64,000 nucleotides of DNA from Siphonodentalium dalli. Its lineage: Eukaryota; Mollusca; Scaphopoda; Gadilida; Siphonodentaliidae. Within the stretch, counting starts at the first letter, position 1; each line of letters starts with the position of its first letter. The stretch lies in NCBI GenBank assembly GCA_032622095.1, contig CP136068.1:124623989-124687988 (forward strand). The letters run 5' to 3'. The position numbers were made by a program, and so were the translations under genes. The notes under the pieces are model-generated. The model did not search any database. It saw only the letters and a list, made by a program, of their open reading frames with translations, and was not told where the DNA came from. This document shows positions 44,801 through 46,390 of this stretch, piece after piece.

Positions 44801-45715
44801 GGATTTTTGCCACAATGAATTTATGGTTATTTTCCCGAGATTGCGGAGAAAATGCCCTTTTTGTAGGCTCTGCCCCCTTGCCCTTGGATGCTTCCGGCGC
44901 CCCTGATCTGAAGGGAGGTAATGTCGCTACTTGAAGCAGACGGCAATTATTTACGGCAACAGTCCAATCTCGCGTGAGAGTGAGACTGGTGTGCATTTAT
45001 GTATACATACATATACCCCGCTGGACAAAACAAGTGTCCATTGGCACCGCGGTGTATTTGCCGTTCGGCCCGCGGTGTCAGAGTTTGTAACTGCAGTTGA
45101 GCACCGCGGCCGAACGGCAAGTACACCGTGGCCCAACAGCAAGTACACTGCGGCCGAAAGGCAACTACACCGCAGCCGAACGGCATGTACACCGTGGTTA
45201 GATTTCTGGTTTGTATCGTCTTTTTTCAGTTTAATGAACGTACACCGCTGCAATTACACCATGGCCGAACGGCAAGTACACCGCGGCCCAACTGTAGTTA
45301 CTCAGTTAGCCGGTGGAGCCGCGGTGTAGTTGCATTTCAGCCACGGTGGCAACGCTATTTCTGCACCGCGGTTAGGTGGACACTTGTTTTGTCAAGCAGG
45401 GTAGATAATATTTTCCATTTGATTTCATTTTGTACTTACAGAATATGTTTTTATTTTACTCTCTGGGTCGACTGTTTTGGTCTCCCCTGTATCCCGAATT
45501 TTGCGCAGCAGAGATCGAGCCGAGTCTACTTCCTGGTTGATGGATTTCGATGCAAGTTCGAATGACGTCTTCATCGGGTTCTTTGCCAGTAAATCCCGGG
45601 AGATATGCAGATTATGCATAACATCACCTAGTCTGAAGGCATGACACCCGATAATTTGGATAATCAAAATGATTATCAACATACCTGGCGAAGTTAGGGT
45701 ATGTTTATTCGCCAT
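2703..45715 (-). CDS. SORL1: SORL1-type VPS10 sorting receptor, N-terminal part (11 exons, 3' end outside window)
   Basis: Type I membrane receptor family that sorts cargo between Golgi, endosomes and cell surface; the VPS10 propeller binds ligands and propeptide. Eleven exons (45440-45715, 31092-31337, 30343-30504, 27855-27922, 25990-26167, 20726-21006, 15027-15225, 13211-13240, 11079-11261, 6810-6898, 2703-2890) have GT/AG borders and matching phases and give 633 codons without a stop. Seen: hydrophobic signal at residues 12-26, a minimal furin-type site RKIR at 71-74, and repeated Asp-box blades (S-x-D-x-G-x-T/S-W/F) near 135, 187, 232, 371, 444, 532 and 572. Stretches such as VHWAGE, APGLIIATGS, GDHGG and LTEPGEKS match SORL1 better than sortilin or SorCS. 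The VPS10 cysteine module, LDLR-type repeats, FN3 domains and tail are not here. Intron 1 is 14.1 kb. Family assignment is strong; orthology rests on remembered vertebrate sequence. Confidence 0.93.
2916..3067. mobile_element. Family D MITE, shortened
   Basis: Begins TTAACCTTTTCTATACTGAA and ends AGTAGAGAAATGGTTAA, with TTAA at both ends and the centre shortened. It lies 25 bp upstream (in gene sense) of the exon-11 acceptor. Confidence 0.75.
3088..3190. mobile_element. Family B MITE fragment
   Basis: GTGTGCCTGTCATCTCCCAG then AGCAGAATGAGGATACCAGA and GGTGATGCTAGCCTGCTGTG: the left terminus joined to half a family B palindrome. Confidence 0.65.
3743..4142. mobile_element. Family A TTAA MITE with two hairpins (copy 1)
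   Basis: Flanked by TTAA. The short end TTAACCCTTTACCCAACAGA leads directly into the cassette; the long end (reverse orientation here) contains TATCTTCGGTCTGTCTCAAT-type sequence. Hairpins at 3773-3841 and 3921-3989, separated by an AT-rich spacer. TTAA target and CCC start suggest piggyBac-type mobilisation. Confidence 0.88.
4143..6460. other. Intron 10-11 stretch without a recognised gene
   Basis: No coding similarity or splice-bounded exon seen. Open frames at 4380-4691, 5078-5329 and 5768-6126 have no family resemblance and are probably chance. A short direct pattern ATTAGGTCAACGTAACTTTA lies near 6040-6075. Confidence 0.5.
6461..6607. repeat. 147-bp fold-back palindrome
   Basis: ATATGTAGC at the left and GCTACATAT at the right enclose arms with TGCTTAAACTGTTTATGTCC and GGGGGATTTGGCATCTATTG, paired with their complements around a short centre near 6533. 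It could form a long hairpin. Confidence 0.85.
6810..6898 (-). CDS. SORL1: SORL1 exon 10
   Basis: Residues 542-570 plus two bases. Encodes NYFFAIGDHGGLIVLVDE and ends before a GTGAGT donor. The acceptor (GATTGCAG) is only about 15 bp from a minisatellite with 72-bp period, so its pyrimidine tract and branch point must lie in or beside that repeat. Confidence 0.93.
6904..7250. repeat. CAGGTGGAGGTCAAACA minisatellite with 72-bp higher-order period
   Basis: Tandem GGTGGAGGTCAAACA-type units of about 14-18 bp. The marker TCAAACACAC recurs at 6961, 7033, 7105 and 7177, a strict 72-bp higher-order period. It abuts the SORL1 exon-10 acceptor. Open frames across it are by-products of the repeat. Confidence 0.95.
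7270..7465. mobile_element. Family B MITE fragment (first palindrome plus spacer)
   Basis: GTGAATTTAGTGACGTTATC to CTCTGGGGACCTCATTCT, then the spacer TCTCTATATCCCCAAATTGG and CAATGGGTGTACATCACAAT. The second palindrome is missing. Confidence 0.7.
7551..8119. mobile_element. hAT-like non-autonomous element with 8-bp TSD AGTAGCAT
   Basis: TIRs CAGGGTTCGCGCTG and CAGCGTGGACCCTG (two mismatches) flanked by AGTAGCAT at 7543-7550 and 8120-8127. The interior repeats TTTGGCAAAAAATATTTT on both sides of an AT-rich centre. 569 bp, no coding sequence. Confidence 0.9.
8155..8432. repeat. Fold-back element of ~275 bp
   Basis: Left arm with AAGCGAGATCACCGAGTCG, CATCCAGCCCCCCGTTCC and TTTAAGTGCTACAG; right arm with the complements. 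The centre is CCATATATGGATATTTTG. Outer ends CCATGTGA and TCACATGG also pair. Confidence 0.8.
8574..10986. mobile_element. Decayed pogo/Tigger-type DNA transposon
   Basis: About 2.4 kb bounded by TA and imperfect terminal inverted repeats: left TACCGTACACACCCGCCAGT, right the complement of ...CCAGTGGTTGTGTACGGTA, with GGGCTAAC/GTTAGCCC inside both. Subterminal copies of a GGGCTTACC-like motif occur on both sides (about 8638, 10890, 10945). It carries one transposase pseudogene on the minus strand and lies in SORL1 intron 9-10. Confidence 0.85.
8875..10531 (-). pseudogene. pogo/Tigger/Jerky-like DDE transposase pseudogene with one intron
   Basis: Cut-and-paste transposase remnant. In order: N-terminal helix-turn-helix (RARYTLETKITVIQWH, from 10531), CENP-B-type DNA-binding domain (VFEWLTEQRTMGIPVS...SNGWLNRWKKR), then a DDE_1 core. 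The three catalytic acids are still readable: D in ANMDQT, D in LVLDSYRRH, D in QPMDTHVNRVFK. The tail CGISNALDG and an acidic end are also typical. An intron at 9257-9602 (CAG|GTAAGA ... TTTTTTCAG|GC) restores the IP-G-CTPLVQPMD reading. Breaks: frameshift near 10438, in-frame TAG at 10131-10129, in-frame TAA at 9777-9775, frameshift near 9068. It cannot make an active enzyme as it stands. Confidence 0.88.
11079..11261 (-). CDS. SORL1: SORL1 exon 9
   Basis: Residues 481-541, 61 codons, phase 0 to 0. Acceptor TGATTTCAG; donor AGACAG|GTAAGA. Contains CSLHLTQ, SRKGAPGLIIATGSTGD and the Asp-box ISIDAGQTW, all diagnostic of SORL1-type VPS10 domains. Confidence 0.95.
11702..12577. mobile_element. 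hAT-like element with TAGGGCCCTGCGAATCG termini
   Basis: TIRs TAGGGCCCTGCGAAT and ATTCGCAGGGCCCTA, with subterminal ATTCGATTCGATTC on both sides. Flanking octamers CATAAATG and CTTAAATC agree at 6 of 8 positions, a probable worn duplication. It contains a 61-bp tandem duplication (12134-12255). No transposase. Confidence 0.75.
12134..12255. repeat. 61-bp tandem duplication
   Basis: AAATGGAAGATTTCAGTACA and the following 41 bp are repeated perfectly once. It lies inside the element at 11702-12577 and looks recent. Confidence 0.95.
12579..13205. repeat. Two diffuse ~150-bp repeats, then no feature
   Basis: AACTCGATCAAGATTTTGTT (about 12617) and AACTCAATCAAGATATTGTT (about 12775) mark two diverged copies of a unit with GGCCATAACTCAAAT-type text. 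The same text recurs near 17075, 17430 and 28550. The rest holds nothing recognised. Confidence 0.55.
13211..13240 (-). CDS. SORL1: SORL1 exon 8: 30-nt microexon
   Basis: Thirty bases encoding DKRSDWQKLQ (471-480), phase 0 on both sides, with acceptor GCTAACAG and donor TTACAG|GTATAA. It falls between exon 7 (ends NCSK) and exon 9 (starts QANCSLHL). Inclusion or skipping keeps the frame, so it may be a cassette exon. Seen: splice signals and open frame. Inferred: that it is used. Confidence 0.65.
13793..13942. repeat. 150-bp palindrome with CACACA/TGTGTG arms
   Basis: AATGAATGCAGTGGGTGTGT and GGGGGATACGGCACTGTGGT pair with AGTGCTGTATCCCCTAATAA and CACACACCAACTACATTCATT around a centre near 13866. 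Flanks were not resolved. Confidence 0.85.
14318..14543. mobile_element. Family C palindromic MITE
   Basis: TACAGTAATGGCCTAAATAA to CCGCATTACTGTA. Near-complete palindrome like 934-1150. Confidence 0.85.
15027..15225 (-). CDS. SORL1: SORL1 exon 7
   Basis: Completes the split Arg404 and encodes 405-470. Begins FDLEEPFADLHKVAGMRGIY and includes the Asp-box ITYDKGGEWE. Acceptor TTTGCAG|A; donor TCCAAG|GTTTGT. Ends PTNCSK, the cysteine matching KINCE of vertebrate SORL1. Confidence 0.94.
15319..15483. mobile_element. TTAA MITE of the CAGTGCCAAGTC family, no hairpin
   Basis: TTAACCCTCAGCTGGCATTA to GGACTTGGCACTGAAAGGGTTAA, 165 bp including both TTAA sites. It has no hairpin cassette, so it may show the pre-cassette state. 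Its right TTAA (15480-15483) is also the left TTAA of the next element. Confidence 0.8.
15480..15879. mobile_element. Family A TTAA MITE with two hairpins (copy 2)
   Basis: TTAACGCTTTACCCAACA to GTTGGGTAAAGGGTTAA. Hairpins 15633-15701 and 15781-15849; the second is the reverse complement of the first. Confidence 0.9.
16024..16289. mobile_element. TTAA MITE (TTTCATGACTGGAAC family) with two hairpins
   Basis: TTAACCTTTTCATGACTGGA to CCCATCATGAAATGGTTAA. Hairpins about 16073-16143 and 16175-16238 have CTCCC/GGGAG apical stems instead of CGACC/GGTCG. Confidence 0.85.
16693..17047. mobile_element. TTAA MITE of the CAGTGCCAAGTC family carrying a family B insertion
   Basis: TTAACCCTTTCAGTGCCAAG at the left and CTTGGCACTGAAAGGGCTGT at the right, the same ends as 15319-15483. 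The middle is replaced by family B sequence (16818-17031) with several AGCATCACTAAATTCACCCT arms and CAAATGACAGGCTCACTATT. Confidence 0.75.
17048..17856. other. No gene; diffuse repeats and a short inverted repeat
   Basis: About 17185-17390 holds a fold-back pair (TCAGTCCTTCCCATGAGG / CCTGGGAAGGACTGATTCAT) around CACCCGTAAT-like text. The rest is weakly similar to the 12579 repeat. Confidence 0.45.
17857..18245. mobile_element. Family A TTAA MITE with two hairpins (copy 3)
   Basis: TTAACCCTTTACCCAACAAA to GTTGGGTAAAGGGTTAA. Hairpins 18000-18068 and 18147-18215. Confidence 0.9.
18246..18920. repeat. Diffuse interspersed repeat (TGACCCCATTTGAACAAATC type)
   Basis: Several diverged units with TTTTAAGAATTACTATGGAG, CCCTATTTGACCTGGTGACC and AATCTGAATCCCAGTCACC-like text, recurring at 20000-20345 and 52960-53330. 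Similar repeats are common in bivalve genomes as I recall them. No coding potential. Confidence 0.6.
18929..19382. mobile_element. Family B MITE, two palindromes with spacer
   Basis: Starts CAAGCCTTGAAATAGTGTG. Palindromes about 18967-19065 and 19258-19350; the spacer includes TTGAAGTTGATGTTCACCCA. Flanks TATACAAT and AATACAAT differ at one base. Confidence 0.8.
20000..20345. repeat. Interspersed repeat ending in ACGGACGG microsatellite
   Basis: Same family as 18246-18920. It runs into GATGGACGGTACAACGGACA and GACGGACGACAGACGAGG, then GCTCCACCGGAGACTTCGTC. Such CGGA-rich tails are a frequent feature of bivalve repeats. Confidence 0.65.
20726..21006 (-). CDS. SORL1: SORL1 exon 6
   Basis: Residues 311-403 plus two bases. 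The acceptor CTATTCTTGTTCCAG has a strong pyrimidine tract; donor ATCAG|GTGGGT. Contains LYVSYNRELFQKAEFP, DASEDQVF and NLYISEVKGIKFSKSLE, a clear SORL1 signature. The open frame runs past both ends of the exon (20575-21216), but only this part resembles the family and only this part phases with exons 5 and 7. Confidence 0.93.
21590..23354. mobile_element. Family B MITE split by a hAT-like insertion
   Basis: First palindrome about 21616-21712, second about 23246-23340. The spacer text ...GGAACTTCAATCTGA and TCTATGTCTCCCATAGCAGA is interrupted by 21859-23209; in uninterrupted copies (62887-62940) the two halves are adjacent. Confidence 0.8.
21859..23209. mobile_element. hAT-like element related to 1223-2350, nested in family B
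   Basis: Shares GGCGACTCGGGCGAA-type ends, GACATTATCAGAGTATGTAC, ATCATGATTCAGACTGTACA and a terminal AAGTCTCCC zone with 1223-2350. Flanking octamers AATCTGAG (21851) and AATTTGAG (23210) differ by one base. Ends are worn. Confidence 0.7.
23564..23782. mobile_element. TTAA MITE of the GTGCCAAG family with a short hairpin
   Basis: Ends GGACTTGGCACTGAAAGGGT then TTAA. The left end is unclear. The single hairpin (about 23681-23730) has lost its apical part: ATGCATTCTCTTATATGTGC then ATATATATAAGAGAATGCAT. Confidence 0.6.
23823..25223. mobile_element. Non-autonomous transposon with TACCGTACTGACCCG termini (copy 1)
   Basis: TA-flanked; left TACCGTACTGACCCGGCTCA, right GGGTCAGTACGGTA. Subterminal TTTAAGCCCACCC motifs occur at both ends. 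1.4 kb, no coding sequence. Same family, inverted, as 60724-62533. Its TIR matches TACCGTAC..ACCCG of the pogo element at 8574. Confidence 0.85.
25469..25637. mobile_element. Family C palindromic MITE, shortened
   Basis: TACAGTAATGCCCTAATTAA to GGGGCATTACTGTA. One arm is shortened (it lacks the GGATTTAGTCGGAAATATGG block). Confidence 0.8.
25990..26167 (-). CDS. SORL1: SORL1 exon 5
   Basis: Residues 251-310. Starts on the third base of a codon (acceptor TTTACAG|G), matching the 2-nt overhang of exon 4; ends AGAAAT|GTAAGT. Contains DHVLYIQRARPAGDS and ELELHKEYMFVTKK, like the IYIERHEPSG and LRDKYMFATK blocks of SORL1. Confidence 0.92.
26530..26783. mobile_element. Family B MITE with exact 8-bp TSD GTCCACAT
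   Basis: CAAGCCTTGAAATAGGGTGT to AGACACCCTATTTCAAGGCTTG, flanked by GTCCACAT at 26522-26529 and 26784-26791. Two palindromes (about 26560-26655 and 26662-26757) with almost no spacer. The TSD length places family B with hAT-type transposition. Confidence 0.92.
26815..27079. mobile_element. TTAA MITE (CATGACTGGAGC family) with two hairpins
   Basis: TTAACCCATCCAAGACTGGA to CTCCCGGCATGAAAGCGTTT. Hairpins about 26863-26931 and 26962-27029, both with CTCCC/GGGAG apical stems. Confidence 0.8.
27147..27580. mobile_element. Family B MITE, diverged
   Basis: CAACCTGCAATTAGTGTGTC to CACACTATTTGCAGGCTTG. Palindromes at about 27177-27255 and 27458-27550; the spacer includes TCCCTTCTGGGAAGTTTCTA. Confidence 0.75.
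27604..27834. mobile_element. CATGACTGGAGC-family MITE (left end missing) beside exon 4
   Basis: GATCCTGTGCCAGTGCATTC to GGAAGCTCCAGTCATGAAAG, ending GGGTTAG. Hairpins about 27612-27680 and 27704-27786; the second has extra GCATATATAAGCTCG duplicated in its arm. It ends 18 bp from the exon-4 donor. Confidence 0.7.
27855..27922 (-). CDS. SORL1: SORL1 exon 4 (68 nt)
   Basis: Encodes LYLSKDFGFSWSV...MAFFW (residues 229-251). The last codon TG|G is split with exon 5. The Asp-box SKDFGFSW is intact. Acceptor ATTTCAG; donor TTTTG|GTGAGT. Skipping it would shift the frame. It lies between two MITEs that both carry the palindromic hairpin cassette (27604-27834 and 28012-28247). Confidence 0.9.
28012..28247. 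mobile_element. TTAA MITE (GAGTGCCAGGTC family) with a single hairpin
   Basis: TTAACCCTTTGAGTGCCAGG to CCCTGGCACTCAAAGGGTTAA. One full hairpin, 28063-28131, with CGACC/GGTCG apical stem, followed by a T-rich run. Confidence 0.85.
28375..28945. repeat. Interspersed repeat with ACGGACGG tail
   Basis: Blocks with GGCCCATAACTCTGGGAAAA and GGGCCATAACTCTCGCAAAA, ending GGACGGATGGACAGACGGAC and CCCCCGACATTTTTTTTTGG. Fragments recur at 32790-32960 and 33385-33480. Typical of repeats I associate with bivalves. Confidence 0.6.
28976..29149. mobile_element. Family C palindromic MITE
   Basis: TACAGTAATGCCCTAAATAA to GGGCATTACTGTA. The centre is shortened (GGCTTGTTCCGATGAATGGC). Confidence 0.85.
29497..29608. 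mobile_element. Family C MITE, right arm only
   Basis: CCGAGAGCTTTCCGATGAAT through TAAGAGGTCGATTACTTAGG, ending TTTACTGTA. Confidence 0.75.
29671..30124. mobile_element. Family A TTAA MITE with two hairpins (copy 4)
   Basis: TTAACCCTTTACCCAACAAA to GTTGGGAAAAGAGTTAA. Hairpins 29826-29894 and 30026-30094. The spacer is expanded by TTTTTACATTCTTTAACAAT-type repeats. Its right TTAA is shared with the next MITE. Confidence 0.9.
30121..30334. mobile_element. Family D TTAA MITE ending beside the exon-3 donor
   Basis: TTAACCCTTTCTATACTAAA to TTTTATAACCGAATGGGTTAA. Contains GAGTAGTTCCTTAGGAAATG and CTGAACACCCATCCAAATGA. The right TTAA ends at 30334 and the donor GT occupies 30342-30341. Confidence 0.85.
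30343..30504 (-). CDS. SORL1: SORL1 exon 3
   Basis: Residues 175-228, 54 codons, phase 0 to 0. Contains FTDIVHNYTFTTRDYCQTF, an Asp-box-like blade, and ends SEKR before a GTAAGT donor. The first 32 nt of the exon and its acceptor belong to a 52-bp tandem repeat that continues upstream (30473-30718). A TTAA MITE ends at 30334, 6 bp beyond the donor GT. Confidence 0.92.
30473..30718. repeat. SORL1: 52-bp tandem repeat copying the SORL1 exon-3 acceptor
   Basis: Five near-copies at 30473, 30525, 30577, 30629 and 30681, exactly 52 bp apart. Each unit holds, on the minus strand, a pyrimidine tract, an AG and about 32 nt of the start of exon 3. The lowest-coordinate copy is the real exon border; the other four lie upstream as decoy acceptors (CTACTTTACAG, CCATATTACAG, CTATTTTACAG, CTTCCTTCAG, each before TTTATTTT-like sequence). 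Confidence 0.93.
30775..31090. other. Intron 2-3 stretch, no gene
   Basis: Two copies of TTAAACACTACTGATTTCTG (about 30867 and 30969) mark a short direct repeat about 100 bp apart. Nothing else recognised. Confidence 0.5.
31092..31337 (-). CDS. SORL1: SORL1 exon 2: first VPS10 blades
   Basis: Residues 93-174, phase 0 at both ends. Acceptor TTTACAG before GTGCCACTC; donor CAT|GTAAGT. Contains LLVHWAGEGSDVIIALA, close to the vertebrate SORL1 start of the propeller, and an Asp-box LSKDYGKTYD (134-143). Confidence 0.93.
31506..32653. mobile_element. Pearl-like element with tandem core repeats (copy 1)
   Basis: Ends AGCTCAACTT and AAGTTGAGCT. Contains six or seven roughly 150-165-bp core units with AAATCCAAGATGGCTGCTGG and GAATGACCCCAAAATGACTC, then CACACACACACACGGACGGA. 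The layout (ends, tandem cores, microsatellite) matches bivalve pearl-type non-coding elements. Confidence 0.75.
32974..33380. mobile_element. Family A TTAA MITE with two hairpins (copy 5, inverted)
   Basis: TTAACCCTTTACCCAACAGA to GTTTGTTGGGTAAAGGGTTAA. Hairpins 33004-33072 and 33153-33227; the second has an extra CATGTA in its left arm. Confidence 0.9.
33478..33740. repeat. Pearl-like fragment
   Basis: AAATCCAATATGGCTGCTGG, then GACAGATGGATGCATGCATA and CCATGGCAATAGCTCAAACT: one core unit and the terminus. Confidence 0.55.
34096..34452. mobile_element. Family A TTAA MITE, first hairpin cut at its apex (copy 6)
   Basis: TTAACCCTTTACCCAACAAA to GTTGGGTAAAGGGTTAA. The first hairpin stops at the loop (34239-34276, ...GAGTCGACCATAG) and its 3' arm is missing; the second is intact at 34354-34422. 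Confidence 0.9.
34673..35037. mobile_element. GC-rich TA-flanked MITE with ~22-bp internal repeats (copy 1)
   Basis: TIRs TACCCTGCTGGACAAAACAA and its mirror ending TTTTGTCCAGCGGGGTA. The interior is a degenerate tandem array of TTGCCNTTCGGCCGCGGTGTAC-like units in both orientations around TTCATTAAACTGAAAAAAGA. A much higher GC content than its surroundings. Inverted relative to 45014-45403. Confidence 0.88.
36251..36386. repeat. 136-bp palindrome
   Basis: AAATATTGCACGGCTTGTCG and CTATGCCAAAATAGTGGTCC pair with GGACCACTATATTGGCATAG and CAAGCCGTGCACTATTTATA around a CCTCGCCTCCGGGA-like centre. Confidence 0.85.
36561..36702. mobile_element. Family C MITE, diverged
   Basis: TACAGTAATGCCCAAAGTAT, CGAGAGCTTTTCGATGAATG and CCATAATTCTGCTGTGGTTT. 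The left arm is mostly lost. Confidence 0.75.
36720..37262. mobile_element. Possible TTAA MITE with GAGTGCCA ends
   Basis: TTAACACTTTGAGTGCCAGC at the left and CGGGCACTCAACGTGTTAG at the right are inverted. The interior is unlike the other families. Weak call. Confidence 0.4.
37570..37900. mobile_element. Partial TTAA MITE related to 59434-59744
   Basis: TTAAAGGGGGACTATGCCCT, then CATAAATTCATTTTCATTAT and CATGTTGTTTGCATCGTTCA, which recur at 59570-59615. The right end was not found. Confidence 0.55.
38461..38541. repeat. GAGAAGTCGGCCC direct repeats, mirrored at 42894-42957
   Basis: GAGAAGTC(T/G)G occurs four times (38461, 38476, 38492, 38527). Inverted GGGCCGAC/GCCGACTTCTC units recur at 42894-42957. 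They could be subterminal repeats of a 4.5-kb element enclosing the LINE fragment. Confidence 0.6.
38594..38708. repeat. 114-bp direct repeat, copy 1
   Basis: Starts TTATGGTTGTGGCGTGTACA and is identical to 46216-46329 but for one T/C change and one end base. A weaker internal copy follows at about 38715-38765 (GTATCACCTTGTAGCATTCC). Confidence 0.93.
39069..42040 (+). pseudogene. 5'-truncated L1/Tx1-like LINE with broken reverse transcriptase
   Basis: Non-LTR retrotransposon remnant in SORL1 intron 1. It begins in the linker between endonuclease and RT (WEMIKLEVRGKTIAF), so the endonuclease is missing. RT blocks follow across frames: KSPGLDGF, CLPKPGKDRKFIKNLRPIAL, KGFLKGRLIGE, EKAFDTINW, RRVRQGNPLSPYLF, NADDS, LKPNFEKTEAVWFG. 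A C-terminal knuckle CTFC...HLLVTC is at 41662-41716. Defects: catalytic YADD reads NADD, the usual QGD reads QGN, a small in-frame insertion in motif A, several stops and frameshifts, and a 31-bp tandem duplication at 39437-39498. The GRLIGE block suggests the L1/Tx1 clade. No poly-A tail was seen, so the 3' limit is approximate. Confidence 0.85.
42041..43536. other. Intron 1 stretch, no gene
   Basis: No coding similarity. Holds the GCCGACTT repeats at 42894-42957 and AT-rich low-complexity sequence near 42770-42860. The frame at 42619-42831 looks accidental. Confidence 0.5.
43537..43704. mobile_element. Family C palindromic MITE
   Basis: TACAGTAATTCCCAAATTAA to TTTGGGCATTACGGTA, with the centre shortened at AAGCTCTCC. 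Confidence 0.8.
44050..44240. repeat. Inverted GGCTACGGCAATCGGCAATG cluster
   Basis: GATTGTTCAACGTGGCCGAT and TGCCGAAGCC units repeat and invert (GGCTACGGCAATCGGC near 44136; GCAGATTGCCGAAGCC near 44200; AACAATC near 44218). Possibly a small fold-back element. Confidence 0.5.
44544..44905. mobile_element. hAT-like MITE with perfect TIRs and 8-bp TSD ATCTGAAG
   Basis: CAGGGGCGCCGGAAG at the left and CTTCCGGCGCCCCTG at the right, flanked by ATCTGAAG at 44536-44543 and 44906-44913. Contains a long G run (about 44559-44572). It lies in intron 1, about 535 bp downstream of exon 1. The intact ends suggest a recent insertion. Confidence 0.93.
45014..45403. mobile_element. GC-rich TA-flanked MITE with ~22-bp internal repeats (copy 2)
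   Basis: TACCCCGCTGGACAAAACAA to TTTTGTCAAGCAGGGTA. Interior units like TACACCGCGGCCGAACGGCA are repeated with variation. It ends 30 bp from the exon-1 donor signal and is inverted relative to 34673-35037. Confidence 0.9.
45440..45715 (-). CDS. SORL1: SORL1 exon 1: signal peptide and propeptide
   Basis: Encodes residues 1-92. Start chosen at the first ATG of the open frame (45715), followed by a hydrophobic run (GMLIIILIIQIIGC) typical of a signal peptide; an internal Met12 is a possible alternative start. RKIR at 71-74 could be the propeptide cleavage site. The exon ends ...KTYS at a GTAAGT donor (45439-45434). The junction KIKTYS|VPLND matches the KVYGQVSLND region of vertebrate SORL1, supporting the join to exon 2. 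The 5' UTR and transcription start were not resolved. Confidence 0.85.
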
Positions 45716-46390
45716 GTTTACATCGCTGCAGATTGGATTGTGATCAGCCGGAAATTAGGTAATGACATATAGTTCCAAATAATTACACCGAACCAATATT
45801 TCTTCTAAAACTGACATCAAATGTCGTTTCTACAATTATAATATTCTGAGTTCTGCGTACTTTAAAAAAACACGATTTATTTTTCCTTTAAGTGGAGTTA
45901 ATTCCTTCAAATATTGAGAAAATAGTCCTTTACAAAACTCGACCTTTTCTAATCTCGACCCTTTTACCTACGCGCACCTGCCACTTGAGCTCACCCAGCG
46001 TATTGGCAGTTTGATTGATTGTGACAAATGATAAATAGTTCATGCATCAACATATCAACAATGGGAAATTCACAGGCTGTCAGTGATGATACTAATAGCA
46101 ATAATGACATGACAAGCATGCATTGTGGTTTATTAATGACCCAATCCGAACTATTATCTGGACTCAAAGTCCTTCAAACAGAGACGTGGCGACAGGGGGA
46201 GGGGTGGCCGGGGGGTTATGGTTGCGGCGTGTACATTACGCAAATGTGACCAGCATTTCGCTACATGGTGCCAAAAGAGATTATATCACCTTGTAGCATG
46301 AATTCCATTTTCTGTGACCATGTTTTCACTACCCAGCGATAGAAAGAGAAAATAATGTCTGCAGGTTCATTATACACAACATACATATTC
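45716..46390. other. SORL1 upstream region between start codon and satellite
   Basis: Should hold the 5' UTR and proximal promoter. No convincing TATA box or CpG island was seen. The right part contains the 114-bp direct repeat copy 2 (46216-46329). Confidence 0.5.
46216..46329. repeat. 114-bp direct repeat, copy 2
   Basis: Near-identical to 38594-38708 and in the same orientation. The satellite starts 61 bp beyond it. Confidence 0.93.

Noticed and set aside
2703-45715. Assignment of gene 1 to sortilin or SorCS
   Set aside because: The blocks HWAGE, GDHGG, LTEPGEKS and the exon 1/2 junction fit SORL1 better than my memory of sortilin or SorCS; a phylogeny would settle it.
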